Program-made: the position numbers and the translations under genes | The notes under the pieces: model-generated | What the model saw: the letters and a program-made list of their open reading frames with translations, nothing else | Database searches by the model: none | What the model was told of the DNA's origin: nothing | Source of the DNA: Sipunculus nudus | Lineage: Eukaryota; Annelida; Sipuncula; Golfingiida; Sipunculidae | Reading direction: 5' to 3' | Assembly: GCA_026874595.1 (NCBI GenBank) | Contig: CM049309.1 | Location: 48,282,079 to 48,346,078, forward strand | DNA: 64,000 bases | Shown: piece by piece, positions 12,049-23,287 of the stretch | Layout of the letters: every line of letters starts with the position of its first letter | Position numbering within the stretch: the first letter of the stretch is position 1

Positions 12049-13339
12049 ATGACTCAACTGAACATATTTCTTTTCGTTTGGTTTTCTTTCAGGACAGGTT
12101 AGTTGGGTTTTAATGCTTTGGTTGTCGATTCCGTTTTACTGTAGATCTACTTGTGTTGGAACCATTCAATACATGTACGCACATACGGGAGAATATATTT
12201 ATCGGCGACGCACATACGGGAGAATATATTTATCGGCGACGCTATGGTTTTGTTAATGATTAGAACATCATAATTTCCCATTCCTTTTCTTCTGTTTATC
12301 CAGAGTTTGTTTCGGGGAAAACTTTGATTCTCGGACCAGCTTTAACAAATCGTGCGAGACTAGACACAATGGATAAACTGGATATCATCCCACACCCAGA
12401 CCGTCCAATACAGTTAAGGAAAAGTTGTGCAGTGAGCCGGTTCAGCTTTTGTGCTAAGGAAAGGGGGAAGTTGCGTTTTCAGATCTGGAGACCAACTTCC
12501 GGGTACAATGCATATCGTCTGGCTGACACCACCCGTGAATATAAGGCAACGTATTTAGGTATCCATCACGTGAAAACATCTAATATGGCCGTCCATGATG
12601 GCGACGTCATCGGCTTTCACACAGAAGGGACTGGCATTATACCTTATGATGAAATAGAATGTGCAGACAAGCGCACTTTGTACTTAAGGGTACCTAATAT
12701 AAACCTGTTATTTAACAACACAGTTTCTATTTTTTTATCCAAAGGTTACAAAACCTTGCAGGAACTATTCTGTCCAAGTTATCATTGATATCCCCGATGT
12801 GAATAAAAGTGAGAGGGACTGCTTATCCGATCTTTTGAGGTTAATTTTTCTTAAAATGTGATGCGGTCTACAAATACCGTAAAAATTAACTCTTAAAGCT
12901 TTTTATAGGTTAATAATAAATGGCTGTAAAAATAACGATAAAAATTTGATATCAAAGACGGCGAGAGCTTATACAAATTGTATAATCACTATCTAAAGGA
13001 CCTAAAATATTGGTTTTCAGTACTTCTGTTTAATATTTCGGCTTAAGTCTGTGAGACTGTTTGTGTATCATAGTGCAGGTTCACAGTCATCGGCGGCAAG
13101 AAAAAGAAATGCGATGGATCCGGGTATCGAGCGGTCATATAGTTAGAGGGACTGACTCCGTGCAGGTTCACGCTCCTAGTCGTATTGTATGTGGTGCCAC
13201 ATGCTTGACTGAAGTATGGTGCGTTGGGTATACGTTCTCTGACACTAGCGACACCTGTTGGCTGAACAATTGCAAACAAGACATCTCCGATGAACACCAG
13301 GCGGAGAAACAGACAGGTTATTATATTCCCGGAAAGTAA
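12049..13339 (+). CDS. Secreted beta-domain + PAN protein, copy 1 (frameshifted in exon 2)
   Basis: The three exons are 12049-12097 (signal peptide MTQLNIFLFVWFSFRTG), 12304-12808 (beta domain) and 13074-13339 (PAN/Apple-like, stop TAA). Introns are 206 and 265 bp, both phase 1, with GTTAGT and GTGAGA donors. Exon 2 carries family landmarks: IIPHPDRP near its start, KLRFQIWRP, LGIHHV, HDGDVIGFHT and IIPYDEIEC. Exon 3 has EMRWIRVSSG and four cysteines in the VCGATC...WCVGYTF...TCWL pattern. The last part of exon 2 is out of frame: between NNTV and the conserved PCRNYSVQ there are 28 nt instead of 27, with a T7 run at 12730-12736. As written, translation ends at a TGA (12786-12788) before the PAN exon. 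The spliced length (820 nt) is one over a multiple of three, so a single +1 change explains it: a real pseudogenising hit or an assembly error. The domain's function is unknown; extracellular binding is inferred from the PAN module. Confidence 0.68.
12179..12240. repeat. Exact 31-bp tandem duplication in intron 1 of copy 1
   Basis: The unit GCACATACGGGAGAATATAT... (31 bp, ending ATCGGCGAC) occurs twice with no mismatch, at 12179-12209 and 12210-12240. Perfect identity indicates a very recent event. The other three gene copies lack it. Confidence 0.9.
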
Positions 13340-13829
13340 ACCATTAAGTGGGATTTGAGGTTTTTGAACCATCGATAACTTTCTTTTGGGCAAAGGGAAA
13401 ATATCACCACGGAAGCACTAACAAGAGCATTTGAATGAACTTGGTATTTCATAGGGAAGTAAAATTAACTATATAACTTGTTGTGGATGTTACCACCTGT
13501 GTATTCCTTTTTTTTTGTATGTCTATTTGTAGAACTAAAGCAAAAACTACTGAACTACTTGTTAGATAAAGTCGCTGACTAAGTCGTACTCTTTCCCTTG
13601 CGGGGGTTGATAGCTTACAGGAAGCGGTGTTTTGACACATTTGCTGGACCAGACATCCCATATATTACAATAATATGCTGATTCAGGTATGTATCATAGT
13701 TTTACCTGTGGTATCGCATTCAAAGCTGTTATATAAAGATTTCCTCATTAATGCAGGTAAATAAAGTAGGCGTTAGGTTGTCAGATTCCATACTACAAAA
13801 ATTATATTAGAGTATTTAAATGTTATAAT

Positions 13830-14900
13830 AGTATCCGGCGAATTTGAGTTTCGCGGATACTTTGTTTTTACGCGGGTTCAGCCTCCACTGCATTAGTTTC
13901 CGGAGACCCTGAATGGATCTTCCTGAAATGATTATCGGGTCACATGTGAAATGGTGCCTTACAAAGATAGGTGGCGCCACCTACAATCTTTTTCGCATAG
14001 TGTCCATCATTTTTGTGATAATAACACATATCTCAGGAGTGATTTAATGTAATTGGCTGAAAATAGTCATGTCCATACATCGTCAATATTAGTATCTCGT
14101 ACTCAAGATTGTTAGTAAAAATCGTTTTCGCTTGCCGTTCATCCATCTGTTTGCTTTCTGATGAAAATCACTCATACCTCAGGAATGGTTAATGTATCAG
14201 CCTGAAATTTGCATGTTCATCCATCTTGGACAGCTTTTTGTTCACGAGAGAGGTGGCGCCATCTATCTATCACCTGTTCATAGATTACATCCATGTATTT
14301 ATTTCGGGAGTAGTTTGATGTAACCGCCTGAAATGTTGCATGTCAAGGTGGCGCGAATGTCCATCCATATATCTGTTTTGGTGAACATTACCCATATCTC
14401 AGCAGTGGTTCTTGCACTTTTATCCATCTTGGATACCTCTGTTGTAGACAAACCTGGTGGCGTCACCTAATGTCTTGTTTTTAATGTAATAACTTGATGC
14501 CATTATCCCACCTGAGATTCGGCGCATCGGCCTGGAATTTTGTGTGTCCATCCATAAGGACAGATTTCTCGTATGCTAGACTGGTTGCGCAACTTACAAT
14601 AACGTATAAATGGCATACATCTATGCTCTTTTCTAAGGAGTGGTTTGATTTATCGACCTGAAAGTTTGCATGTCTATAGATCTTGGAATAGTTAATCTTT
14701 AATATAAGACTGGTGGCACCACCTGAAATCAGTTTTAATTGCGTCCATATGTAGGTCTGTTGTTTTTAATCTCAGGAATGGCTAATGTATGTACCTGAAT
14801 TTTGCATGTCCATCCATTTTTGATAGCTCTATCATGCACAAGGCACCACCTATATTCGTAAAATACACTCTGCATTTATCTAAGGAGTGATATCACCAGA
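13830..14900. repeat. Satellite family A, main array
   Basis: About eight diverged monomers of roughly 100-145 bp share CATATCTCAGGAGTGGTT, a GATGTATCGGCCTGAAATTTTGCATG-like stretch, CCATCTTGGATAGCT and a GGTGGCGCCACCT core (13969-13982, 14251-14260 onward, variants near 14345, 14455, 14708). The array opens with a hairpin AGTATCCGGCGAA / TTCGCGGATACT at 13830-13861. No coding sequence. Confidence 0.75.
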
Positions 14901-15430
14901 CCTTTTGTCTGATTTTTTTACTTCTAGGAGTTTTAGTTTATGTGGTTTATGCTCCATAACTCGCAGATTATAGTTAACAGTGTCATGCTTTTCGGCTTCC
15001 ATAGAGGACCAACCTGGACAAGTCAGGATGTCAAGTTTGAACTTGCGGTTATGAATTGTGCCATGTTAAAGGATGAGCCAAGGGTTTCTGAGGTTTTCAC
15101 TCCATAACTAAGAGATGAGCGATGGCTTCTGAGGTTTTCACTCCATAACTAAGAGAATTTAGGTTACAGTAACCTACACTTCAGCTCAACAGAGGTATCC
15201 CCTTAGCATGTTAAGTCCGTCCGAAGTACCTGGGGTTTATGGTCGCAATTTATGCCCTGTTAACTGAAAGCGAGTGGCTTCAGAATATTTTGCTCCATTG
15301 GTTGGAGAATATGTCATAGTACCCTAATCTGTGGGTTCCTATCTGGACATGTTAGACCGTGAAATTTGAACTTCCTGAGCCTCACGGTTTCAATTTTTGT
15401 CATGTTAACTGACTGGTGATTGACTTATGA
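14900..15430. repeat. Second tandem repeat, CCATAACTAAGAGA type
   Basis: Roughly 170-190 bp monomers share GAGGTTTTCACTCCATAACT, ACAGTAACCTACACTTC-like text, TATCTGGACATGTTAGACCGT and GTCATGTTAACTGA. A recent partial duplication gives GGCTTCTGAGGTTTTCACTC twice within about 45 bp near 15090 and 15125. It is a different sequence from family A, which it directly follows. Confidence 0.55.
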
Positions 15431-17150
15431 AGTTACCTACTTTTTGAATTTATTTAGTTACATACGTGTCCCTATATTTTATAAGAGATGTCCGCAGGTT
15501 TTGCAGCTGAAATAAAAATTTAAAATTCAAGAAGTTCCGATATGAAATAGAATAATTCTTGTTTTTCAAGTATTATTGAAAGGAAAAGATAAAAGGGGCC
15601 TAATTGCCTATAAAGCATGTTGAATTTACACGACAAATAGCTTCTTCCCTTTAAATATATCAGTACCTGCCAAAATATTGCCTTACTCCTGTAAAAGAGT
15701 GTTAAAACAGTGGACTGGGCGTGATTACAGGTGTCAACATAAACAGTGTTTGGGGCCGTGTGCATCGCGGAGCCACAAAACGTGTCAATCAGGAGATGCC
15801 CAGACTGACCTAGCCAAAAAATGTAATACATGTAACGCCGCGTGTTGCGGCTCACAATCCGACCTCCGGTCCCGCGGCCTTGTTAAGGTAAACAGCCACA
15901 CGTGGACTGTGTTTACCAACACGCAGAACCCTAACAAGGTGTTAAACAGCAGTATGCGAGGTACTTAGACTGTGTACTGGGATGGTTTTACTGGGAAACG
16001 TTTTGTGTAAAGCAAAACTGAACTGATAGTGTTAAAGAATAGGCATAATATGGCGCCTGATTTTGTTCCTTTCAAGGATAAATCAATGGCCTGTTGGTGG
16101 GTTTCAAGATTTCCTTAAGAGGATTCAGGTCGAAGGAAGATGAAAGATATTTTATTTTATGCCTTCTGGATTCAAGGTTTTATATTCAAGTGGCTAAGAA
16201 GAAACAAGAAGTCGTAACCTGTGTTAATTTCATGGAAGCGAATCTCTGAAGTTCTATTGAGATATTTACACTTTTGGGTTCGAGCCTGTGTTCGAACCTG
16301 CTGCGACATCCAACGGTTGAACCGTTATGCGGGTTGCGGTGGCTGAAAATGGGATACGGACCCTCTGCATGGAGTCTCATTGGGTCCGTTTCTCCTACTT
16401 ACGAGGTATGCATATTTCTGTTTCTTTCTTCAGAAACAGTTTACTTGCAACGTATATTTAATTAAACTTTCATGTGTTCCTCACATCAACCTTTTTATAC
16501 GTCCAACGATAGAAACCAGTCAAACATAATCGAAAAACTGAATGCCCCCGCCTCTCATCCCGGTTCGCAATGCAAACATCATCACTGACCAGGTCTTCAA
16601 GGTAAACATACCGGGGTTTGAATTTCTTGCCATGAGCACAGCGAAACAAGATAAATGTAAAAAATACTTGTGCATATCAAAATGAGACAGTATCCCACGG
16701 AAAACTTTTATTTTCTTTTAACTGTTAGAATAAAAAATGAGCCAACATTCCATATCGCAGTAAATATATCTCCCCAACCCCGGTAAAAAGCCCGGTATAC
16801 CCATTTTATCAGCTGGTTAATTATACCACCCGATCACACCACGCTCACACGAAAAGTAAAACTCACTTGATCGGAGGAAAAATGAAACAGGACCGTCAAA
16901 ATGAAGGTAATTAACTTTTTTAATCATGGCCGTCGTTACATGTGGTACCTGTAAATACCGGACGGGACATTGAGACGAGACAAGGTTCGTTCGGCATTCA
17001 ACGTGTCAACTATTTGGAAATTTTATCATCTGAAAAAAGTGGGGCATAATTTGCATTCTAGTTCATCTATATTATAGATCTGAGTCATTTCGCCTCATGG
17101 GTTGATCAGGTGACTGACTGACACAAATGTATTACCAGGTTAGGTCATGT
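15430..17150. other. Non-coding interval
   Basis: No supported gene. A cysteine-rich + frame at 15678-15968 has no splice or start context and is shadowed by an equally long - frame. An imperfect palindrome GGTAAACAGCCACACGTGG / TGTTTACC sits at 15889-15919. The rest looks unique and AT-rich. Confidence 0.35.
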
Positions 17151-17562
17151 TAAATTGAAGCTTAGCGGAATAATGAGTTTAGTGCCGGTATATGAGTGAG
17201 GGCACCGTCGCCTCAAGTTCTGCGGACCACGTGTCCTGAGATGTAGATTTACACAAGACGGTTGTGTTAACAAATTCCGCGGAAGGACAAATATTGGTCC
17301 TGATGTTTTATGTTTAGTCGAGCAGGGCGTAGGAATACTTTGTATGTTGAAGAATGGTATTTGAAGCCATTTAACGGCGGGCAAAAGCCAGAGAACTGTG
17401 TATTCTTGAAGTACTGTCTGTCATACTGGAACCCGTCGACGGTGGGCGAAAGCCATTTGTGACGTTCTCGGAAATAAACTCGGTTTGTTGCAACTCCTAG
17501 ACTCGAAATTTCGGTACTCTTGTGTACAGTTCCCGGGAAATATATGCGTGTGTGGTGTGACA
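17150..17562 (+). mobile_element. LTR-like repeat, copy B
   Basis: The same family as 10990-11530 but in the opposite orientation. It contains two CGGCGGGC(A/G)AAAGCCA-type blocks (near 17373 and 17440), AATAAACTCGGTTTGTTGC (a poly(A)-signal-like block near 17473), TTCCCGGGAAATATATGCG and an end GTGTGGTGTGACA. The two copies bracket array copy 1 as an inverted pair. Confidence 0.4.
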
Positions 17563-18040
17563 CTGACATTTCAACAACAGCGAGATTTCAACTATAGAAA
17601 ATGTCTAGCATCATCCATTGTCTGCCAAGCCTAAGTGTAATTAAACGGCACAGTTTATACGTAGATTGGCATGACTGGAGGTACTATAACCACAATACAT
17701 CTTTTAAACACAGGACCCACTCAAACGCAACAGAGCTCGAAAAACGTGGAACCTGAAAGACATCACCTGGTCTATAATCCAGCAGGCAAATACATTCTTT
17801 TACCTCTTCATACCAGTGCTACCTTCGTTTGGCCGAGAAACTGGCATTCTTAAGTTCCGAGCAAAAGAACTTGCCGAACATAAACGTTCAGACATTGTAT
17901 CCACCTGTCGCCATGCACCAAGGGCACCCAACCACGTGAAATGGAAACGATTAAAACCGATGGCGCTGGAGCTGAAATTTCCGCCACCTGATGAACCAAT
18001 GAAGCGACACCTGCGACAATGACTCAGATCTATCACATAC

Positions 18041-18041
<1 letters not shown>

Positions 18042-18135
<94 letters not shown>
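18042..18135. repeat. (TA)n microsatellite
   Basis: A TA run of about 94 bp with one TACATA interruption, among the longest in the window. Confidence 0.95.
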
Positions 18136-18137
<2 letters not shown>

Positions 18138-18519
18138 TTGATCAAATTATAGGACAATATGAGCTATGTGATGTATGTCGGTTAAAATACCCCATTGAAA
18201 AACAGTATAAATAAGTAGGAAAATTCATATAATTGTATTTCAATAGTTACATTCAATAGGAACAAAGTACATTTCAGTAGTTAAACATTTGTAAAAATCA
18301 AAGAAATAACTGACAACTGACCTGCTTTCATGAATCACTGCTCTGTAAGCCTGTATTTGCTAGGCATTTTATATGTCAGTATTATAAAACACGTTTACAA
18401 AGGGGTCTAATCGAAATTTTGATGGTAAAATACAACTCGGCATGGTCGAATTACCACAAATATATATTACACGACATGCTTTCTCACGGTCGTACTTTCT
18501 TGAAAGATTTGTCAATAAT

Positions 18520-18725
18520 TGCGGCCATCTTGAAAAATGGCGGCCATCTTGGATTTTTTTTATTAACGTTACTGTCAAAACCATTCGTATCAACTCCAAA
18601 ACAATATTCGAGCAAGTAAATTTAATTATAATATGATGGGAGTTCTGACTGCTTCAGGGTTATTTGTGGGAAATAAAGATGGCTTTGGCGGCCATTTTGA
18701 GAAAATGGCGCCCATCTTGGAAAAC
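18520..18725. promoter_or_regulatory. Cluster of GGCGGCCATCTTG motifs (YY1-like)
   Basis: The phrase GCGGCCATCTTG occurs at about 18521-18532 and 18540-18551, with GGCGGCCATTTTG and GGCGCCCATCTTGG at about 18687 and 18708. This matches the known YY1 consensus (GCCGCCATCTTG) closely. No promoter or exon is visible beside it, so it may be part of a dispersed repeat rather than a functional element. Confidence 0.35.
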
Positions 18726-18769
18726 TGCTGAATTCTCAGTGGCTATGCCTTAATTTTTTGCTCAGCTGA

Positions 18770-20870
18770 CTGTAAGTAGCGATCATCCTTGGTCCGGCAT
18801 CCATCTGGCCGTCCAGTTGTCGTGCCGCTCGTCCGTCCATTAACAGAGCACAAATCGTAACAGTTAGACTAAGAAACTTCTGAACATCCAGGGAGGTTCT
18901 AGGCAAATCTCCTTGGAAACCTGAAATTATGTCATGGTGACCCATATTTTGCGACCTATAGGAAAAAGATGTCATATGCGCACCCTGAATGTCATATGGG
19001 TACCAATTGTATCTGTTAGGCTTAGAATCTTCTATAGCAACATCCAGGGAGGTTCTTGGCAAATCCCCTTTGAAACCTGAAATTAGGTCATAATGACCTT
19101 TATAATCGATGACCTTGAGGACGAAAAATGACTTTGCGCACCCAGACAGACGGGGCACAAATTGTGTCCATTTTGCCTTGAATATTCTAACGTTTCATTC
19201 TGGGAGTTGCTGGGCGTATGTTCTTGCAAACATGAAATTAGGTCACCATGACCTATATTCTGCGACCTATAGGAAATAGATGTCATGTGCACAGTGAATA
19301 TCAGATAGGAACAAATCGTATCTGTAAGACCTATGAACTTCTGCTGCAACATTCAGGGAGGTTTTGGGTAAAAAAAAACTTTTGAAACCTGACTTTACGT
19401 CATAGTGACCTATATTCTGTGACCTTAAGGCCGAAAACATGATTTTGATCAGCCAGACAGTCAGAAGGGCCCCAGTTGCACCTATTAGGCCAAGAATCTT
19501 CTAATAATAACATTCAGGGAGGTCCTGGGCAAATCTCCATGGAAACATGAAATTAGGTCACAGTGACCTATATTCCGCGACCAATAGAAAAATGTCAAGA
19601 GAGCACTCTGAATGTCAGATGGGCACAAATTGTATCTCTAAGGCTCGAATCTACTAACACGACATCCATGACATGACATTAAGTAATGTTGACCTATAAT
19701 CTGTGACCTTCGGGCCAGAAACATGATTTTGAGCACCAGGCAGTCAGGCAAGGTTCAAAATGTATCCTTCAGGCGTCGAATTTTCCAATGTAATATTCAG
19801 GGAGGTCCTTCGCAAAGATCCATGGAGACAAAAATAGGTCACTGTGACCCATATTCTGTGAGCTATAGGGAAAAGATGTCATTTGAATGTAAAATGGGCA
19901 CAAATCGCATCTGCTGACCTTAAATCTTCTATCACAACATCCAGGGAATTTCTGGGCGAAATGCCTTGGAAACCTGAAATTAGGTCATGATGACCTAAAA
20001 TTATTATTTTGAGCCCCAAGAAAAACATGCATGATACAATTCCCTCCTTTTTTCCTTGGAATCTTTTAACATATTATCCAAGTCTTGGCCAGATCTCCAT
20101 GGAAACCTGAAGTTATGTCATGGTGACCTATATTCTATGAGCTACTGGCATACAACATGTTTCTGAGAATCCAGACAGTCATACATGACACAAAACTTAA
20201 CAGGGGGACCTATAACCTACTATTGTAAAATTCAGGGAGGCCCTTGGCAAGCCTCCATTGAATCTTGATATTAGGTCACTATGACACATATTCTATGAGC
20301 TATAGAACAAAAACAGGATTTTAGTACTGTGAAAGTCAGATAGGCACAAATCATTATGGTTGGACCCAGAACCGTCTAACATAAACTTCAAGGAGGTCTT
20401 GGGCAAATCTCCCTCAACACCATGATGCCCTATATTGCGTGACGTATGAGAGGAAAACCTAATTTTGAGCACATAGAAAGTCAAACGTGTTCAAAATCTT
20501 CAATGTTGGATCCATAAATATGATTTAAATGTATCATAGGAAACTAAAAAAGGTCACTATGACAACATGATTTTAGCATCATATTAGTCAGATGGGCACA
20601 AACAGTACAGTTGGACCTAGAATTTATTTGGACATTAGGGAGGAGGGCCCTGTAAAATTTTCATAGAAATGCTAAACAAGTCACTGTGACCCATATTCTG
20701 TGAGCATGTAGCACCAGATAAGTGCGATGGACAAAAACGAGCAGCTTGACTTAGACCTTAGCATCTAGTTCTTGAGATCTTGGTAAAATCTTCTCATATA
20801 CCCTAAATAAAGTCACTGTGTCCTATTATCTATGGCCTATGGACAATACCCCTAATTTCGAGCACGCTAG
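18770..20870 (+). repeat. Satellite family B: ~155-bp monomers with AGGTCAnnnTGACCT palindromes
   Basis: About 13 diverged monomers (period roughly 145-165 bp) follow the order: CATTCAGGGAGGTCCTGGGCAA, TCTCCATGGAAACCTGAAAT, AGGTCAnnnTGACC, TATATTCTGTGACC(T)ATAGG, a variable ATGGGCACAAATTGTATCTG block and a TAGAATCTTCT block. Perfect AGGTCAnnnTGACCT palindromes are at 19085-19099, 19240-19254, 19555-19569 and 19982-19996; one-mismatch versions are near 19836-19850 and elsewhere. Identity falls toward 20.9 kb. Long frames through the array on the - strand are not genes. A shorter array of the same family lies inverted at 60500-61290. Confidence 0.85.
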
Positions 20871-20899
20871 AAATCATTTTATCCATTGTTTAAGGTTCC

Positions 20900-23287
20900 G
20901 TAACAAATATTTTATCACCAGATCATAACATTAATAATTAATACATGCATCACATGTATGTCAAATAAAGCTAAGCATCATGGCCCACGGGCCACTTGTT
21001 TATCAGGGTAACATGAAGAGCCAAATTGCATCACCGTTTATACTTTTCTTATTATAATCAATAGTTATCTGCTCCACTAAAATATTACGTTATTTAAAGG
21101 ACAATATTGAAAGCATGTTGTGCAGTACAACTATTGTGATTACACATGAGCGCTGTGTTACAGTGCTGTCTGTAGCGCATGTGTACTTGTGGTGGTAATG
21201 AATTCTAGACAATACTCAATATTACTTAAAATGTAGCACTCCCACAGGGTGTAATAACAATGAAATATTGTTGTGGGCATTACTGAAAATGTGAAGGGTA
21301 GAAAAGATGGATTCAGGACCACATATTGGCGCGTCAACTAGACTTATTGAATATTTAATCTTTAAAAATATGTACCTTAAGGCAGAAATATGCTGAAAGA
21401 GTGAGTAATAATACTGAGAGCTAATGAGGATCAGTTATGGTGTATACGACCTTTGAAAGTAGGTCAAATTAAATAATCAATATCAGGTGTAAATCTGTCA
21501 CCTTGAGTAACATTGCGCCTAAAGGCCAGTTTTTTTGTTGATTTGCCATGTTTGATTTATTTAGAACGGGGGAAGAGGTCTTAATTATAACAATCGATTC
21601 AAGTTATTTAAGATTTCTTTTGGATGCATATTTCATTACCTCAGGCTACTGAAAACAATAAATGAAGATAAAGGTCTCATGATCTTTTTCTAAATGTGAA
21701 ATGTGGACCAGTTAAACTGCATGTGATAATGACTGATATTTTCATGTTTTGGAAATAACTTCCATTTTGTAAATTTTAGCTGATAATAAGTGTGTCTGAA
21801 ATGTTTATCCTCAGTATTCATACAGAAAATCAGAAATGGGGTAAAAGCAACAAAAGTAGTATTATGTCCTGTATTAGGCCTCTGTTAAATGGGCAACATG
21901 AACCATTTCGTAGTCACATCGATCTCAAATGTATATTTTCATGAAAATGTGTTCTTTTGGTCAAATACATATTGCATTTATTATTCTTGCCCTTACACAA
22001 TGACAACCAAAGAATCTTTTTTAAAATAGTTGTTTCAGTTATATGGCTGATTGCATGTCGCTCAGCTCTGCCAAATCGAGGTTAGCATTATTTAAACTTT
22101 CTCTCATGAGAATGTGTTTTTTTTAAACTTGTCTAACATCAGTCAAGGTATAGAGTAGTATTGTCTATTTGACTATGTGCACATGTGAGCTCCAAATACA
22201 GCTATAATAGAGTATTGTCACGGTTTTGATTTTTGTTTTACGTACCTTAAAAGCAAATCATTGTCCGTGTTGGTAAACTGGAATTTAGGCTAAAGGAAAA
22301 CAGAAAATATATAACCTAACATACTGTCAAAAAGGACTCAAATATAATGTTTCTATGAACATGGAAAAATGAAAATACTTTTTTCAATGAATATTATCCG
22401 TTAAATCGTTTGAAAATACTACACTTTCTCTCAACCAAGGAATAGGAAAGCTGTCCTATGGTGGTTCATCTTTGCAAGGCTGAGTCCACGAAACAAGTAT
22501 GACGATTCTGATTAATTTAACATGATTCAGGTATTATTGTCAACAAACTGAAAAATATATACAGGCATATGAAATATGTTCTTTCTTTGTTTACAAAATC
22601 TGGTTATATACGAAATAGCTTTTGCGTTTAAGTTGGTCACATTCAGACATATGTTACTGCTCGCTAAAATGAAAGGTAGAAACATGACAATTCTTGCACA
22701 AGATTTACACTGAGACATAAACTCTTGAGACATAAATCCTTGCATACGCAGGTTTGGCTAGAGCAGTGGTCGTGGTTTAATAGGCAGGTCGGCTTCTTCA
22801 AATCCAGGTGGTCACTAACCCTTCCTCAGTGGCTCAGTCCTTCTTTTTTACATAGATTTTTTTTTACAATTAGTATCCGTAATGATTCTTCAGGCGTTGT
22901 CCACAATGGTTCTTTGAAAAAAAAATATTTATCATAAATAGTAGCATTAATTTTTTTAGACATGTTTTAAGTATGACACCTAAGTATGAAAGGTTATGGT
23001 GAGGTAGAATCCAACAATTAATTAAACTTGCTTGTTGTAAATTATAATGATTATGGTGGGATTCTTTTGGAATAGCTGAATGTCACGTATCCTCTCTAAT
23101 GAGCTTGTGACAGATTATCCACTGCGCAATTAGGTATTTTCTCAAATACTGACACACTGGAGATAACCATTAAGTACTTGATATGTTTCAGTAGAATTCA
23201 AATTTAAACTTTCAGGTAAGTTAAAACTTAATTGTTGAATTAAATGTACGCTTAATTCATAGTTGAAAAAACACCTGAAGAGACAAA
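20900..23287. other. Non-coding interval upstream of copy 2
   Basis: AT-rich, apparently single-copy sequence with no recognisable exon, repeat or RNA gene. The promoter of copy 2 must lie at its right end, but I see no TATA or initiator that stands out. Confidence 0.35.

Noticed and set aside
12324-12788. Copy 1 exon 2 as a complete single-exon gene starting at 12324
   Set aside because: The first codon there is not a Met start. Comparison with the other copies shows a spliced signal exon and a frameshift that creates the apparent stop.
15678-15968. A cysteine-rich + frame of 96 residues
   Set aside because: An equally long - frame covers the same bases, there is no signal peptide or splice support, and the cysteine spacing fits no toxin or domain family I know.
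16260-16345. Possible tRNA (GGTTCGAGCC / GTTCGAACC phrases)
   Set aside because: No A-box at the right spacing and no acceptor-stem pairing.
17800-18157. Long YIYIYI frames across (TA)n arrays here and elsewhere
   Set aside because: Dinucleotide repeats are open in several frames by construction.
18736-19158. A 140-residue - strand frame at the start of satellite B
   Set aside because: It runs through tandem monomers (GDLPRTSLDV repeats), which explains its openness; no start context, splice or homology.
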